Numbered from the stretch's first letter, positions 1-6,013 are shown. The stretch: DNA of 6,080 nt from Acidobacteriaceae bacterium (GCA_003132825.1 PKYX01000338.1:16343-22422), one strand, 5' to 3'. The notes: generated by a model not told the origin, from the sequence alone. A program made the numbers and translations.

Positions 1-300
1 AACCGCGTGCTGATGCCGCTGCTGAATGAAGCCATGTTCGCGGTGATGGAAGGGGTCGCCACGCCGCAGGCGGTGGACGAGGTCTTCAAGCTGGGCATGG
101 CGCATCCCATGGGCCCGCTGGCGCTAGCCGATTTCATCGGCCTCGATGTCTGCCTGGACATCATGCGGGTTTTGCAAGACGGCTTCGGCGATCCCAAATA
201 CCGCCCCTGTCCCTTGCTGATCAAGATGGTGGATGCCGGGTGGCTGGGGAAAAAGAGCGGAAAAGGGTTCTTTGAGTACTCGCCAAACCGTTCTGCCTGA
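1..300 (+). CDS. hbd: 3-hydroxybutyryl-CoA dehydrogenase, C-terminal part (5' end off window)
   Basis: The reading frame is open from base 1 to a TGA at 298-300 and gives the last 99 residues. The full enzyme is about 280-290 residues, so the N-terminal NAD-binding Rossmann domain lies left of the window. What is visible is the helical C-terminal dimerisation and substrate domain of the 3-hydroxyacyl-CoA dehydrogenase family. It starts with the conserved Asn-Arg of the [11 protein letters not shown] stretch, then [15 protein letters not shown] (about residues 36-50 of the fragment), the KYRPCPLL segment, and the closing [14 protein letters not shown]. These are hallmarks of the short, single-function butyryl-CoA type (Hbd, PaaH or MmgB). 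Known role: NAD(P)-linked interconversion of 3-hydroxyacyl-CoA and acetoacyl-CoA in the cytoplasm, in beta-oxidation or butanoate and polyhydroxybutyrate metabolism. The upstream context that would show which pathway is missing. Confidence 0.93.
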   Translation, partial: NRVLMPLLNEAMFAVMEGVATPQAVDEVFKLGMAHPMGPLALADFIGLDVCLDIMRVLQDGFGDPKYRPCPLLIKMVDAGWLGKKSGKGFFEYSPNRSA

Positions 301-303
301 CGC

Positions 304-342
304 TCGCAACTTCTGACGATCGCAACTTCTGATCATCGGAAC
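304..342. repeat. 16-bp tandem repeat in the gap after the dehydrogenase
   Basis: TCGCAACTTCTGA occurs at 304-316 and again at 320-332, exactly 16 bp apart. The two 16-bp units agree at 14 of 16 positions. A degenerate third start, TCGGAAC, sits in register at 336-342. The repeat occupies much of the 76-bp gap between the dehydrogenase stop and the next start at 377. No function is evident. A small slippage duplication is the simplest reading. Confidence 0.8.
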
Positions 343-376
343 CAAGGTTCTCGAGGTCTCGTGGCGGAAAGGTCGC

Positions 377-733
377 ATGGCTTCCGAATCACAGCCCGCG
401 CACGACACCAGGATTTACCTGTTCGCAGCGGTGCTCGGCCTGGGCGCCGGATGGCTGGACGTCAAGGTGGGCGACCTGCTGCTCACCGCCCTGTTCGTGC
501 TGGCCTCGACCATGCTGCTCGGGGCGCTGCGCCCGCAAAAGCCCTGGCGGTGGGTGCTCGAGGTCGGCGCCTTCGTCCCGGTCATGCATTTGCTCGCTTT
601 CCTTTTCATGACGCAGAAGCCCGACCGGGCGCACATCTACGAATCATTCCTGGGATTCCTCACGGGCATTGCCGGAGCCTATGGCGGCGCGGTGGCCCGC
701 AAGGGAATGGACGAGCTGTTCAGGGAGAAATAG
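377..733 (+). CDS. Small membrane protein of unknown function (118 aa)
   Basis: I do not recognise the family. The protein has a short polar N-terminus (residues 1-11), then three to four hydrophobic segments at about 12-27, 32-51, 59-80 and a weaker Gly/Ala-rich one at 87-105. It ends in a charged tail (ARKGMDELFREK). This points to a small inner-membrane protein with no visible catalytic motif. The start is supported by GGAAAGG at 366-372 just before the ATG. Two alternative frames cover the same bases, but only this one gives a sensible hydrophobic pattern and its own ribosome binding site. It lies 76 bp after the acyl-CoA dehydrogenase gene and 67 bp before the metallo-hydrolase gene on the same strand, so co-transcription is possible but not shown. 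Confidence 0.75.
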   Translation: MASESQPAHDTRIYLFAAVLGLGAGWLDVKVGDLLLTALFVLASTMLLGALRPQKPWRWVLEVGAFVPVMHLLAFLFMTQKPDRAHIYESFLGFLTGIAGAYGGAVARKGMDELFREK

Positions 734-800
734 CGAATCGCTTGCCGGCTAACCAGATAGTTACTCCCGTTTCCACAGCGGCAGCGCGTATTCTCAGCAC

Positions 801-1604
801 ATGGGAGTCTCGCTTTCGGTGCTGGCCAGCGGCAGCCGCGGCAACAGCGCCATCGTCGCCAGCGTGAGCACGCGCATCCTGGTCGACGCCGGCATTTCCT
901 GCCGCGAGATCTTCAAGCGCATGAGAGCCGCAGGCGATGATCCGCACCGGCTTTCCGCCATCCTGATCACCCACGAGCACTCCGATCATGTGCACGGTCT
1001 GGCAACGCTGGCCAAGAAACTGAAAGTCCCGGTCTTCATGACGGAGGCCACGCACCACGTCTGGGCGCGAGCCGTGTGCGAACAGAAGGGCCAGCGTCCG
1101 GACGACAGCCGTCTGGAAGTGTTCGAGTCGGGGCGTAGTTTCCAGGTCGGCGACATTCTGGTCACGCCTTTCACCATTCCGCACGACGCCGCCGATCCGG
1201 TGGGGTTCACCTTCCGCGCGGAAGGCACAAAAATCGGCTTTGCCACTGACCTCGGATACCTGCCACCGAGCGTGCGGGACCACTTGCGGGGCTGCGATGT
1301 GCTGGTCATGGAATCGAACCACGATGTGGAAATGCTGCGCGGAGGCCCCTATCCCTGGTCGGTGAAGCAGCGGGTCATGAGTCGCGTCGGGCACCTTTCG
1401 AACGAGGCCCTCGCGGAATTCTTCGCCGGCGACTATGATGGAGGGGCGGCATATGTTGTCCTGGCGCATCTCTCCGAGCTGAACAACCATCCTGAACTTG
1501 CCCGGGGGGCAGCGGAGAAGGCCCTGGCTTCCCGTCAGACTCTGCTGCAGAACCGGGTGCTATTGGCCGCGCAGGCAGAAGCGATGCAACCAATCCGGCT
1601 GTAG
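801..1604 (+). CDS. MBL-fold metallo-hydrolase, YycJ-like
   Basis: The 267-residue protein begins with a short strand and the loop VLASGSRGNS (7-16), a signature of the YycJ/WalJ branch of metallo-beta-lactamase-fold hydrolases. Metal ligands are all visible: HEHSDH at 58-63 (H58, H60, D62, H63), H128 in IPHDA, D150 in FATDLG, and a late His in AHLSE (H223). GHLSN (H198) is also typical of this branch. Length matches the family (about 255-270). Relatives are cytoplasmic, bind two metal ions and act as nucleases or phosphodiesterases; the exact substrate here is not readable. ATG 801 is the first start codon after an in-frame TAA, and VLASGSRGN must be included, so the start is well bounded. 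No Shine-Dalgarno sequence is seen before it. The next gene starts 17 bp after the stop, suggesting an operon. Confidence 0.92.
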   Translation: MGVSLSVLASGSRGNSAIVASVSTRILVDAGISCREIFKRMRAAGDDPHRLSAILITHEHSDHVHGLATLAKKLKVPVFMTEATHHVWARAVCEQKGQRPDDSRLEVFESGRSFQVGDILVTPFTIPHDAADPVGFTFRAEGTKIGFATDLGYLPPSVRDHLRGCDVLVMESNHDVEMLRGGPYPWSVKQRVMSRVGHLSNEALAEFFAGDYDGGAAYVVLAHLSELNNHPELARGAAEKALASRQTLLQNRVLLAAQAEAMQPIRL

Positions 1605-1620
1605 TTCATCTGTAGTTCCA
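1599..1620. repeat. 11-bp tandem duplication at the metallo-hydrolase stop codon
   Basis: CTGTAGTTCAT (1599-1609) is followed directly by CTGTAGTTCCA (1610-1620), with 9 of 11 positions identical. The first copy contains the TAG stop of the metallo-hydrolase. The second copy fills the rest of the gap to the ATG at 1622 and leaves no room for a recognisable ribosome binding site. It may be a slippage duplication that altered the spacing of the two genes. Confidence 0.7.
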
Positions 1621-1621
1621 T

Positions 1622-2062
1622 ATGAGTCAATGCGTCGATCCCATCGTGGGCAAGATCCTGGCGGGCTGGCGCTATGATATCTCCGGCATTGCGCCGGAGA
1701 TGTGCAGCGACTACGAGCAGCACTTCGCCGCCTGCGAACACTGCCGTTCGCGGCAGCGCCTGCACCGTACCATTGATCTTTCGTTGATCGCCCTGGCCTC
1801 GGTTTCTGCTGCGGTGTTTCTGCTGGCTTTCGGAGTGATCCGCCATTTTGGTCCGCGCCATGCCTTCTGGCTGGAGCTGGCGGCGCTCGCGGGATTCGCC
1901 CTTTCCGCATTGATCTGGCTGGTCGTAGCCGTCGCCACTCCCGCGCCCATGACCGTGGTCGATGCCGCCAGGCTCGGCGCTCGCCATGTGCACGATCACC
2001 TGCCTCCCGAGATCCGCGATCGTTTGCCCGAAGAACTGCGCATGAAAATCACCGGTTCGTAG
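1622..2062 (+). CDS. Small membrane protein with N-terminal anti-sigma-like zinc-finger pattern
   Basis: The 146-residue protein has Cys4 followed 29 residues later by H34-x3-C38-x2-C41. This is the spacing of the zf-HC2 zinc-binding domain found in anti-sigma factors. Two hydrophobic segments follow at about 52-73 and 83-106, probably a hairpin in the inner membrane. The tail has a basic, His-containing stretch (ARLGARHVHDHL, 115-126) and ends with acidic/basic helices. The N-terminal finger and the C-terminus would both be cytoplasmic if there are two helices. Family knowledge suggests sensing or partner binding by the finger, but no sigma-factor gene lies in the window, so an anti-sigma role is only a guess. 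A plain zinc-ribbon membrane protein is the alternative. The start at 1622 lacks a clear ribosome binding site. It lies 17 bp behind the metallo-hydrolase gene and converges on msrA. Confidence 0.72.
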   Translation: MSQCVDPIVGKILAGWRYDISGIAPEMCSDYEQHFAACEHCRSRQRLHRTIDLSLIALASVSAAVFLLAFGVIRHFGPRHAFWLELAALAGFALSALIWLVVAVATPAPMTVVDAARLGARHVHDHLPPEIRDRLPEELRMKITGS

Positions 2063-2077
2063 AAGGTTCCGGCGGCA

Positions 2078-2093
2078 TGGGCGTCTGGGCGTC
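2078..2093. repeat. Perfect 8-bp tandem duplication
   Basis: TGGGCGTC is present twice in direct succession (2078-2085 and 2086-2093) in the convergent gap between the zinc-finger membrane gene and msrA. It is flanked by TTCCGG (before) and CCGGAA (after), which could pair around it, but the loop would be long and no T tract follows. Confidence 0.6.
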
Positions 2094-2101
2094 CCGGAAG
2101 T

Positions 2102-2137
2102 CTCCGATCGTCACTCCGATCGATACTCCGATTCAAC
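2102..2137. repeat. Three 12-bp direct repeats
   Basis: CTCCGAT recurs at 2102, 2114 and 2126, an exact 12-bp period. The first two units share 10 of 12 bases (both continue CG, giving the CGATCG palindrome) and the third is diverged after the heptamer. The array ends 12 bp before the msrA stop codon in the convergent gap 2063-2149. No terminator hairpin with a T run is seen in this gap. Confidence 0.75.
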
Positions 2138-2149
2138 CGAAGACCGGCG

Positions 2150-2626
2150 TCAGCTCTTGACGTGGCAGGTCGCCAGCCCACGCTTCTCGAGGTACTGCTG
2201 GTGATAGTCCTCAGCCTCGTAGAAGGTGGCTGCGGGAACGATCTGGGTTACGATCGGCTTGTGGAAGCGGCCCGATTTCTCGAGCTGCTCCTCGGAGGCT
2301 TTGGCCGCGGCTTCCTGTTCGGGGCTGTGGAAGAAGATAGCCGAGCGATATTGGGCGCCCCAGTCTGGGCCCTGCCGGTTGAGCTGGGTGGGGTCATGGT
2401 TCTCCCAGAAGACATCGAGCAACCGGGCGTAGGAGATTTTCGCCGGGTCGAACTCCACTTCGACAGCCTCGGCATGTCCGGTGCGATCGGTGCAGACATC
2501 TTTATAGGTGGGTTTGTCGGTATGTCCGCCGATGTAACCGACGCGGGTCGAGCTTACACCCGGCAGTTGGCGGAAGGTGGCTTCGACTCCCCAGAAACAA
2601 CCGGCGGCAAAGGTGGCTTTGGCCAT
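2150..2626 (-). CDS. msrA: Peptide-methionine (S)-S-oxide reductase MsrA
   Basis: From the ATG at 2626-2624 the protein has 158 residues. The catalytic motif GCFWG has its cysteine at residue 10, followed by [30 protein letters not shown] supplies the catalytic glutamate (residue 53), and [19 protein letters not shown] (77-95) binds substrate. LATCHVKS at the end gives a probable resolving cysteine at 154. Known role: thioredoxin-dependent reduction of S-methionine sulfoxide, free or in protein, in oxidative-stress repair. There is no signal peptide, so it is cytoplasmic. An in-frame ATG six codons upstream (2644) was rejected because AGAGGG lies 7 nt before the ATG at 2626 and [13 protein letters not shown] is the usual family start. 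There is no fused MsrB domain, and no msrB in the window. Confidence 0.96.
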   Translation of the reverse strand: MAKATFAAGCFWGVEATFRQLPGVSSTRVGYIGGHTDKPTYKDVCTDRTGHAEAVEVEFDPAKISYARLLDVFWENHDPTQLNRQGPDWGAQYRSAIFFHSPEQEAAAKASEEQLEKSGRFHKPIVTQIVPAATFYEAEDYHQQYLEKRGLATCHVKS

Positions 2627-2633
2627 AGGAGAT

Positions 2634-2639
2634 CCCTCT
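2634..2639 (-). promoter_or_regulatory. Ribosome binding site deciding the msrA start
   Basis: AGAGGG on the minus strand lies 7 nt before the ATG at 2626-2624. It falls inside the six-codon extension that would result from the upstream ATG at 2644, which favours the shorter protein. Confidence 0.7.
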
Positions 2640-2646
2640 TGCATGA

Positions 2647-2676
2647 ATTGTAACGGCTCCCATTAGATGTTGCGAA
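2647..2676 (-). promoter_or_regulatory. Candidate msrA promoter
   Basis: On the minus strand, TTCGCA (2676-2671, 4 of 6 matches to the sigma-70 -35) is separated by 18 bp from TACAAT (2652-2647, 5 of 6 matches to the -10). The expected transcript start near 2640 leaves a leader of about 14 nt that still contains the AGAGGG site. The -35 lies within an inverted repeat (2670-2684). It is predicted from sequence only. Confidence 0.45.
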
Positions 2677-2684
2677 CGTCGCAA
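2670..2684. promoter_or_regulatory. Inverted repeat, possible operator in the msrA / DUF1761 gap
   Basis: TTGCGA-ACG-TCGCAA is a perfect inverted repeat with 6-bp arms and a 3-bp centre. It overlaps the candidate msrA -35 and sits about 110 bp before the divergent gene at 2792. A repressor or redox regulator site is possible, but the regulator is unknown. Short palindromes also arise by chance in GC-rich DNA. Confidence 0.35.
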
Positions 2685-2777
2685 AGTGACACATTCCTCA
2701 GCTTTCGCCCCGCAAGTTTGTGCTTCCCAAAATCCCAGCCCGAAGCTAGGATATCGGCCCGGCATTCGATCCATCTG

Positions 2778-2784
2778 AAGGGGG
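2778..2784 (+). promoter_or_regulatory. Ribosome binding site of the DUF1761 gene
   Basis: AAGGGGG lies 7 nt before the ATG at 2792 and fixes the start. Upstream, a weak -10-like TAGGAT (2747-2752), with TTCCCA 17 bp before it, is too degenerate to call a promoter firmly. Confidence 0.6.
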
Positions 2785-2791
2785 TGAATCC

Positions 2792-3220
2792 ATGAGCGTT
2801 TTGGGGGTCAACTTGTGGGCTGTGCTGGCGGCAGGGGTCGCTGCCATGATCGTAGGATTTCTCTGGTACTCGCCGCTGCTGTTCGCCAAGCCGTGGATGG
2901 CTTTGATGGGTTATGACCCGTCCGACAAGGCCAAGACGGCAGAACTGCAGAAGGGGGCGGGCAAACTCTATGGCATATCCTTTGTCGCCAGCCTGGTCAC
3001 TGCCTTGGTGCTGGGAAAAGTCATCCATATTTCTACCGTCAACACGGCGTTGTACGGAGCCAAGATCGGCGCCGCCCTTTGGCTGGGATTCGTGGCTACC
3101 GTCCAGCTCACCGACGGCCTGTTTGGCAAGAAGCCGGCGAAGCTTTACCTGATCAATACCGGCTACCAGTTGGTGTGTTACCTGACCATGGGGGCAATCC
3201 TCGGGATGTGGCCGCGATAG
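2792..3220 (+). CDS. DUF1761 family membrane protein
   Basis: The 142-residue protein has four predicted membrane segments at about 6-28, 57-80, 87-106 and 117-139. The first helix runs into VGFLWYSPLLFAKPWM (21-36), the feature by which I recognise the DUF1761 family. A short charged loop (YDPSDKAKTAELQKG) separates helices 1 and 2. The family is widespread in bacteria and has no established function, and no catalytic residues are apparent. Length is typical (about 130-150), so the gene looks intact. The start is supported by the ribosome binding site at 2778-2784. It is divergent from msrA and convergent with pyrD, so it is probably transcribed alone. Confidence 0.85.
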   Translation: MSVLGVNLWAVLAAGVAAMIVGFLWYSPLLFAKPWMALMGYDPSDKAKTAELQKGAGKLYGISFVASLVTALVLGKVIHISTVNTALYGAKIGAALWLGFVATVQLTDGLFGKKPAKLYLINTGYQLVCYLTMGAILGMWPR

Positions 3221-3272
3221 CGTCACGGTCCCGACCTTGGCCGGCGCGCCCGCGGGATGATCACTCGGCAAA

Positions 3273-3295
3273 GCGGATAGCCCTTGCTATTCCGC
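3273..3295 (-). terminator. Hairpin over the pyrD stop codon, possible weak terminator
   Basis: GCGGATAGC (3273-3281) can pair with GCTATTCCGC (3286-3295) across a CCTT loop, giving nine pairs with one bulged T. It overlaps the pyrD TAG stop at 3287-3289. On the minus strand only three T residues follow the stem, so it is a poor classical terminator. It may act from either side, between the convergent genes ending at 3220 and 3287. Confidence 0.35.
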
Positions 3296-4234
3296 CACCA
3301 TCCCGCCTGTCAGGTCCCGCAGTCGCTCAATGCGGTGCTCGACCGACCACTCGGTGAGCCCGTCGACGATTTTCTCGGTGGCCCGGGGGTCCCAATAACT
3401 CGCCGTGCCCACTTCGACCGCGGTTGCGCCCGCCAACATGAATTCGACGACGTCTGTCGCGGTTGAGATGCCGCCGAGGCCGATCACCGGAATCTTCACG
3501 GCCTGCGCAGCTTCGTACACCATGCGCAGCGCAATCGGCTTGATCGCCGGCCCTGATAGCCCCGCCGTCAGGTTTGCAATGCGCGGCTTGCGGGTCTCGG
3601 TGTCAATGGCCATGGCGACCAGAGTGTTGATCAGGGAGATCGCATCGGCCCCGGCATTCTCGGCGACACGCGCCATTTGTGCAATGCTGGTCACGTTGGG
3701 AGAAAGTTTTACCATCAGCGGCCGCCGGGCCAGCCGTTTGACCGTGCCCACGACTTCATCGAGCGAGCGGGGATCGCTGCCGAACTGGATGCCCCCGTGG
3801 GCCGTGTTCGGACAAGAAACGTTCAGCTCGTAAGCGGCGATGCCGTCGGCCTCATTCAGGATCCGAATGACCTGCTCATAGTCCTCGCGCGTGGATCCAA
3901 AGACGTTGGCGAAAATCACGATGTTTTTGATCCGGCGCAACCGGGGCAGTTTCTCCGCCACAAACGCTTGCGCCCCGACATTCTGCAGCCCAATCGCATT
4001 CAGCATGCCGGCCGAGGTTTCAAACAGTCGGGGCGGCGGATTGCCCGCCATGGGCTCCCTCGACAGTCCCTTGACCACGAAGCCGCCCAGCTTGTCGAGA
4101 TGGACCACGTCCTCAAACTCCAGGCCGTAGCCGAAGGTGCCACTCGCGGCAATGACGGGATTCTTGAGCTCAATGCCGCAGAAGCTGACCCTAAGATCAG
4201 GTTGGCGCCCCCCTGGCGCGGCCGAGCCGGTCAT
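3287..4234 (-). CDS. pyrD: Dihydroorotate dehydrogenase, class 1B catalytic subunit
   Basis: The 315-residue protein has the full FMN-barrel pattern. It shows NPVIAASGTFGYG (25-37), VVKG with Lys55, GMLNAIGLQN (76-85), and NVSCPN (138-143), whose Cys141 is the class 1 catalytic base. Next come VKLSPN with Lys176, INT (202-204), GLSGPAIKPIALR (225-237), GGIS (254-257) and a terminal VGTASYWDP. The catalytic cysteine and GLSGPAIKPIAL are typical of class 1B enzymes, which oxidise dihydroorotate to orotate and pass electrons through the PyrK iron-sulfur/FAD subunit to NAD. pyrK is not in the window. A 116-codon in-frame extension upstream was rejected: it overlaps the phosphatase gene and has no family-like sequence. 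The chosen ATG has GGGGG 6 nt before it and overlaps the upstream stop as ATGA, implying translational coupling. Confidence 0.96.
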   Translation of the reverse strand: MTGSAAPGGRQPDLRVSFCGIELKNPVIAASGTFGYGLEFEDVVHLDKLGGFVVKGLSREPMAGNPPPRLFETSAGMLNAIGLQNVGAQAFVAEKLPRLRRIKNIVIFANVFGSTREDYEQVIRILNEADGIAAYELNVSCPNTAHGGIQFGSDPRSLDEVVGTVKRLARRPLMVKLSPNVTSIAQMARVAENAGADAISLINTLVAMAIDTETRKPRIANLTAGLSGPAIKPIALRMVYEAAQAVKIPVIGLGGISTATDVVEFMLAGATAVEVGTASYWDPRATEKIVDGLTEWSVEHRIERLRDLTGGMVAE

Positions 4235-5922
4235 CGTGGACCCCCGTGGCCCGTGAGCACAGCGGGCCGGATTTCCCCGGGATAGCGAGCGGGATAGGAC
4301 CTCATGTCTGGCGGCTCGGTGGAACCCTCCGCGCGCTGGATCGGCGTGACCGCCTCGTTGAGGACCCGGCCGATCGCACTCGTTGGAGGGTTGATGCCGA
4401 GCAGCGAAGCCAGCGTGACTGCCAAGTCCACAGGTTCGGCGTGGCTGCGGTAGGACCCGGGTTGAAAGGGGATGCCATAGAACGCCAGCGGCACGTGCGT
4501 GTCGTAGTTGTAGGGAGAGCCGTGGTCGGTGCCCACCTCGCTCCCCACGAGGAAGGGACGCGGTACCGCGAACACAAACCACCCTCCGAGCGGAGAGTAG
4601 CTATGTTCGTAGCGGACCCCGATCTCGCTCCGCGGCACCTCGCCTTTCGCCAATTGCGAGCGCGTGTAGTAGCCGCGCATGCCCATCTGCTCGAGAGCCT
4701 CTCCCACGACACGTTCGGCGTCTTCTTCTTTCATCCGCAGGGCGGCGAAGGCATCTTCATTCAGCCAGGCCAGCGGATAGCTGAAATTGCTGACGTAGTC
4801 CGCCGGATGCCCGGAGGAAAGCTTCGCCGACAGCACGCGATTGAGTTCGCTCCGCTCCTTGGAGCCAGAAAGCCCCGCGGCTGGGATGTGGAGCTTGTTG
4901 GCAACCGCGGGAAAGGGCGCCACTCCGTGGTCCGACGACAGCGCAATCCAGACGTTCGCCAGCCCAATCTGATGCCCGAGAAAATTGAAGAAGTCCGCAA
5001 GTTCCTTGTCGATCGCCAGTGCCATGGCCTGCATCTCGGGCGCATCCGGCCCGACTTCGTGCCCCAGAATGTCATTCGGCGACAGGCTGATGACCAGGAG
5101 ATCGGTCGCCGGACCGTCTCCCAGCTTCTCGTAGGTGATCAATTCGCGTGCGAATTCGAATTCGTAGTCATTCCCAAAGGGAGTCGAGCCGACCAGTGTG
5201 TAGAAATCAGCCGGCTTTCCCGGCTCGGGCTTGGTCGTGCGCAGTACCTTTCCCTGATCGTCCTTCCACTCCTGGTTCAGATATTTCCCGCTGCGCTGGC
5301 TGTCGTTGAAGCGCTCGACCCACGTGGGGAGCTGGCTGCGGTAGAAGGTGGAGGTAATCCAGGCGCCACTCTTTTGGTCGATCCAATAAGCTCCATCGCC
5401 CGCGAAACCCGCCGGCAGTACCGCCGCCCGGTCTTTCAGTGCGATCCCGAACACGCGCGACTTGCCTGCGGTTGCGAGCTTCAGCTCATCGCCCAGTGTG
5501 TCGGCCAGCAGATTGTGGGGCGAAGCCCCCGGCTCGCTGCTCGGGACGCCCACCAGTTTGGTCGCGTCATCCTCGACCGAGGTGACCATGCGCTTTTTTT
5601 GCGGGTCCCACCATTGATTGGCCAGAATGCCGTGACCGTCGGAATAAGCTCCGGTCAGCAAGGTTGCGTGTCCGGCCGCCGTGGCGGTGTTGGCGTAATC
5701 GAAACTGCACTCGGGGAAGTAGGCGCCGTGGTCGGTCAGCAACCGGAACCCGCCTTCGCCCAAATGATCGGCATACCGCGCCAGGTAGTCACCGCGGAAT
5801 TGGTCAATCACCACGATCACAATCAGCTTGGGGCGTGCGTTGTAAGCGGAGGCGAAGCTGAGGCCAGCCAGGCAGAGCCCGGACACAAGCCCAGCGGCTA
5901 TGGTCCCGAGGGGGAATCTCAT
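4231..5922 (-). CDS. Secreted alkaline-phosphatase-superfamily enzyme (phosphodiesterase/nucleotide pyrophosphatase fold)
   Basis: The 563-residue protein starts with a Sec-type signal peptide: Arg2, a hydrophobic core at about 6-25, and probable cleavage after ASA (24-26). There is no lipobox, so a periplasmic or exported soluble enzyme is likely. Active-site features follow in family order: Asp40 in VIDQFRGDYL; the nucleophile Thr81 in TAAGHATLLTG; Asn102 after GHGI; Lys163 and Arg165 in ALKDR; Asp284 and His288 in SPNDILGHEVG; Asp331-His332 in SSDHG; and His467 or His476 in the GTDHGSPYNYDTHVP block. The Asn and Lys-x-Arg set resembles PafA/SPAP-type phosphomonoesterases more than diesterases, so phosphate release from phosphomonoesters is the best guess. 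The ATG is the first start after an in-frame TGA and has no ribosome binding site. Its stop overlaps the pyrD start by 4 bp. Confidence 0.9.
   Translation of the reverse strand: MRFPLGTIAAGLVSGLCLAGLSFASAYNARPKLIVIVVIDQFRGDYLARYADHLGEGGFRLLTDHGAYFPECSFDYANTATAAGHATLLTGAYSDGHGILANQWWDPQKKRMVTSVEDDATKLVGVPSSEPGASPHNLLADTLGDELKLATAGKSRVFGIALKDRAAVLPAGFAGDGAYWIDQKSGAWITSTFYRSQLPTWVERFNDSQRSGKYLNQEWKDDQGKVLRTTKPEPGKPADFYTLVGSTPFGNDYEFEFARELITYEKLGDGPATDLLVISLSPNDILGHEVGPDAPEMQAMALAIDKELADFFNFLGHQIGLANVWIALSSDHGVAPFPAVANKLHIPAAGLSGSKERSELNRVLSAKLSSGHPADYVSNFSYPLAWLNEDAFAALRMKEEDAERVVGEALEQMGMRGYYTRSQLAKGEVPRSEIGVRYEHSYSPLGGWFVFAVPRPFLVGSEVGTDHGSPYNYDTHVPLAFYGIPFQPGSYRSHAEPVDLAVTLASLLGINPPTSAIGRVLNEAVTPIQRAEGSTEPPDMRSYPARYPGEIRPAVLTGHGGPR
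4241..4245 (-). promoter_or_regulatory. Ribosome binding site of pyrD inside the phosphatase gene
   Basis: GGGGG on the minus strand lies 6 nt before the pyrD ATG (4234-4232), within the last codons of the phosphatase gene. Together with the ATGA overlap it marks the true pyrD start and supports coupled translation. Confidence 0.6.
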
Positions 5923-5930
5923 TGCGGGGT

Positions 5931-5959
5931 AGTTTACAGCCTGCGATCGAAGGGGCCAA
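5931..5959 (-). promoter_or_regulatory. Candidate promoter of the phosphatase-pyrD unit
   Basis: On the minus strand, TTGGCC (5959-5954, 4 of 6 matches to the -35) is followed after exactly 17 bp by TAAACT (5936-5931, 4 of 6 matches to the -10). The predicted transcript start at about 5924 would leave only one or two bases before the ATG at 5922, in agreement with the absence of a ribosome binding site. The boxes are weak, so this is a candidate only. Confidence 0.35.
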
Positions 5960-6013
5960 GCTCAGCGGCCGGAACTCAGAAAGGGAGGAGCTGCCATTAT
6001 TTCTGGCGTAAGC

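Noticed and set aside
361..867. 168-codon plus-strand frame overlapping the small membrane protein and the hydrolase start
   Set aside because: Arg/Pro/Ala-rich shadow composition. It conflicts with the better-supported frames starting at 377 and 801.
720..1490. 256-codon minus-strand frame opposite the metallo-hydrolase
   Set aside because: The plus strand has the full HEHSDH metal-site pattern. The antisense frame has no recognisable motif.
2162..2653. 163-codon plus-strand frame opposite msrA
   Set aside because: The minus strand encodes a complete MsrA with catalytic and resolving cysteines. The plus frame resembles nothing.
4235..4582. 116-codon N-terminal extension of pyrD
   Set aside because: It overlaps the phosphatase coding region in another frame, has no family-like sequence, and the ATG at 4234 has its own ribosome binding site and the normal family start.
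5150..5165. Repeated GAATTC sites in close succession
   Set aside because: They lie inside the phosphatase gene and simply encode the EFEFA stretch. No sign of a regulatory or mobile role.
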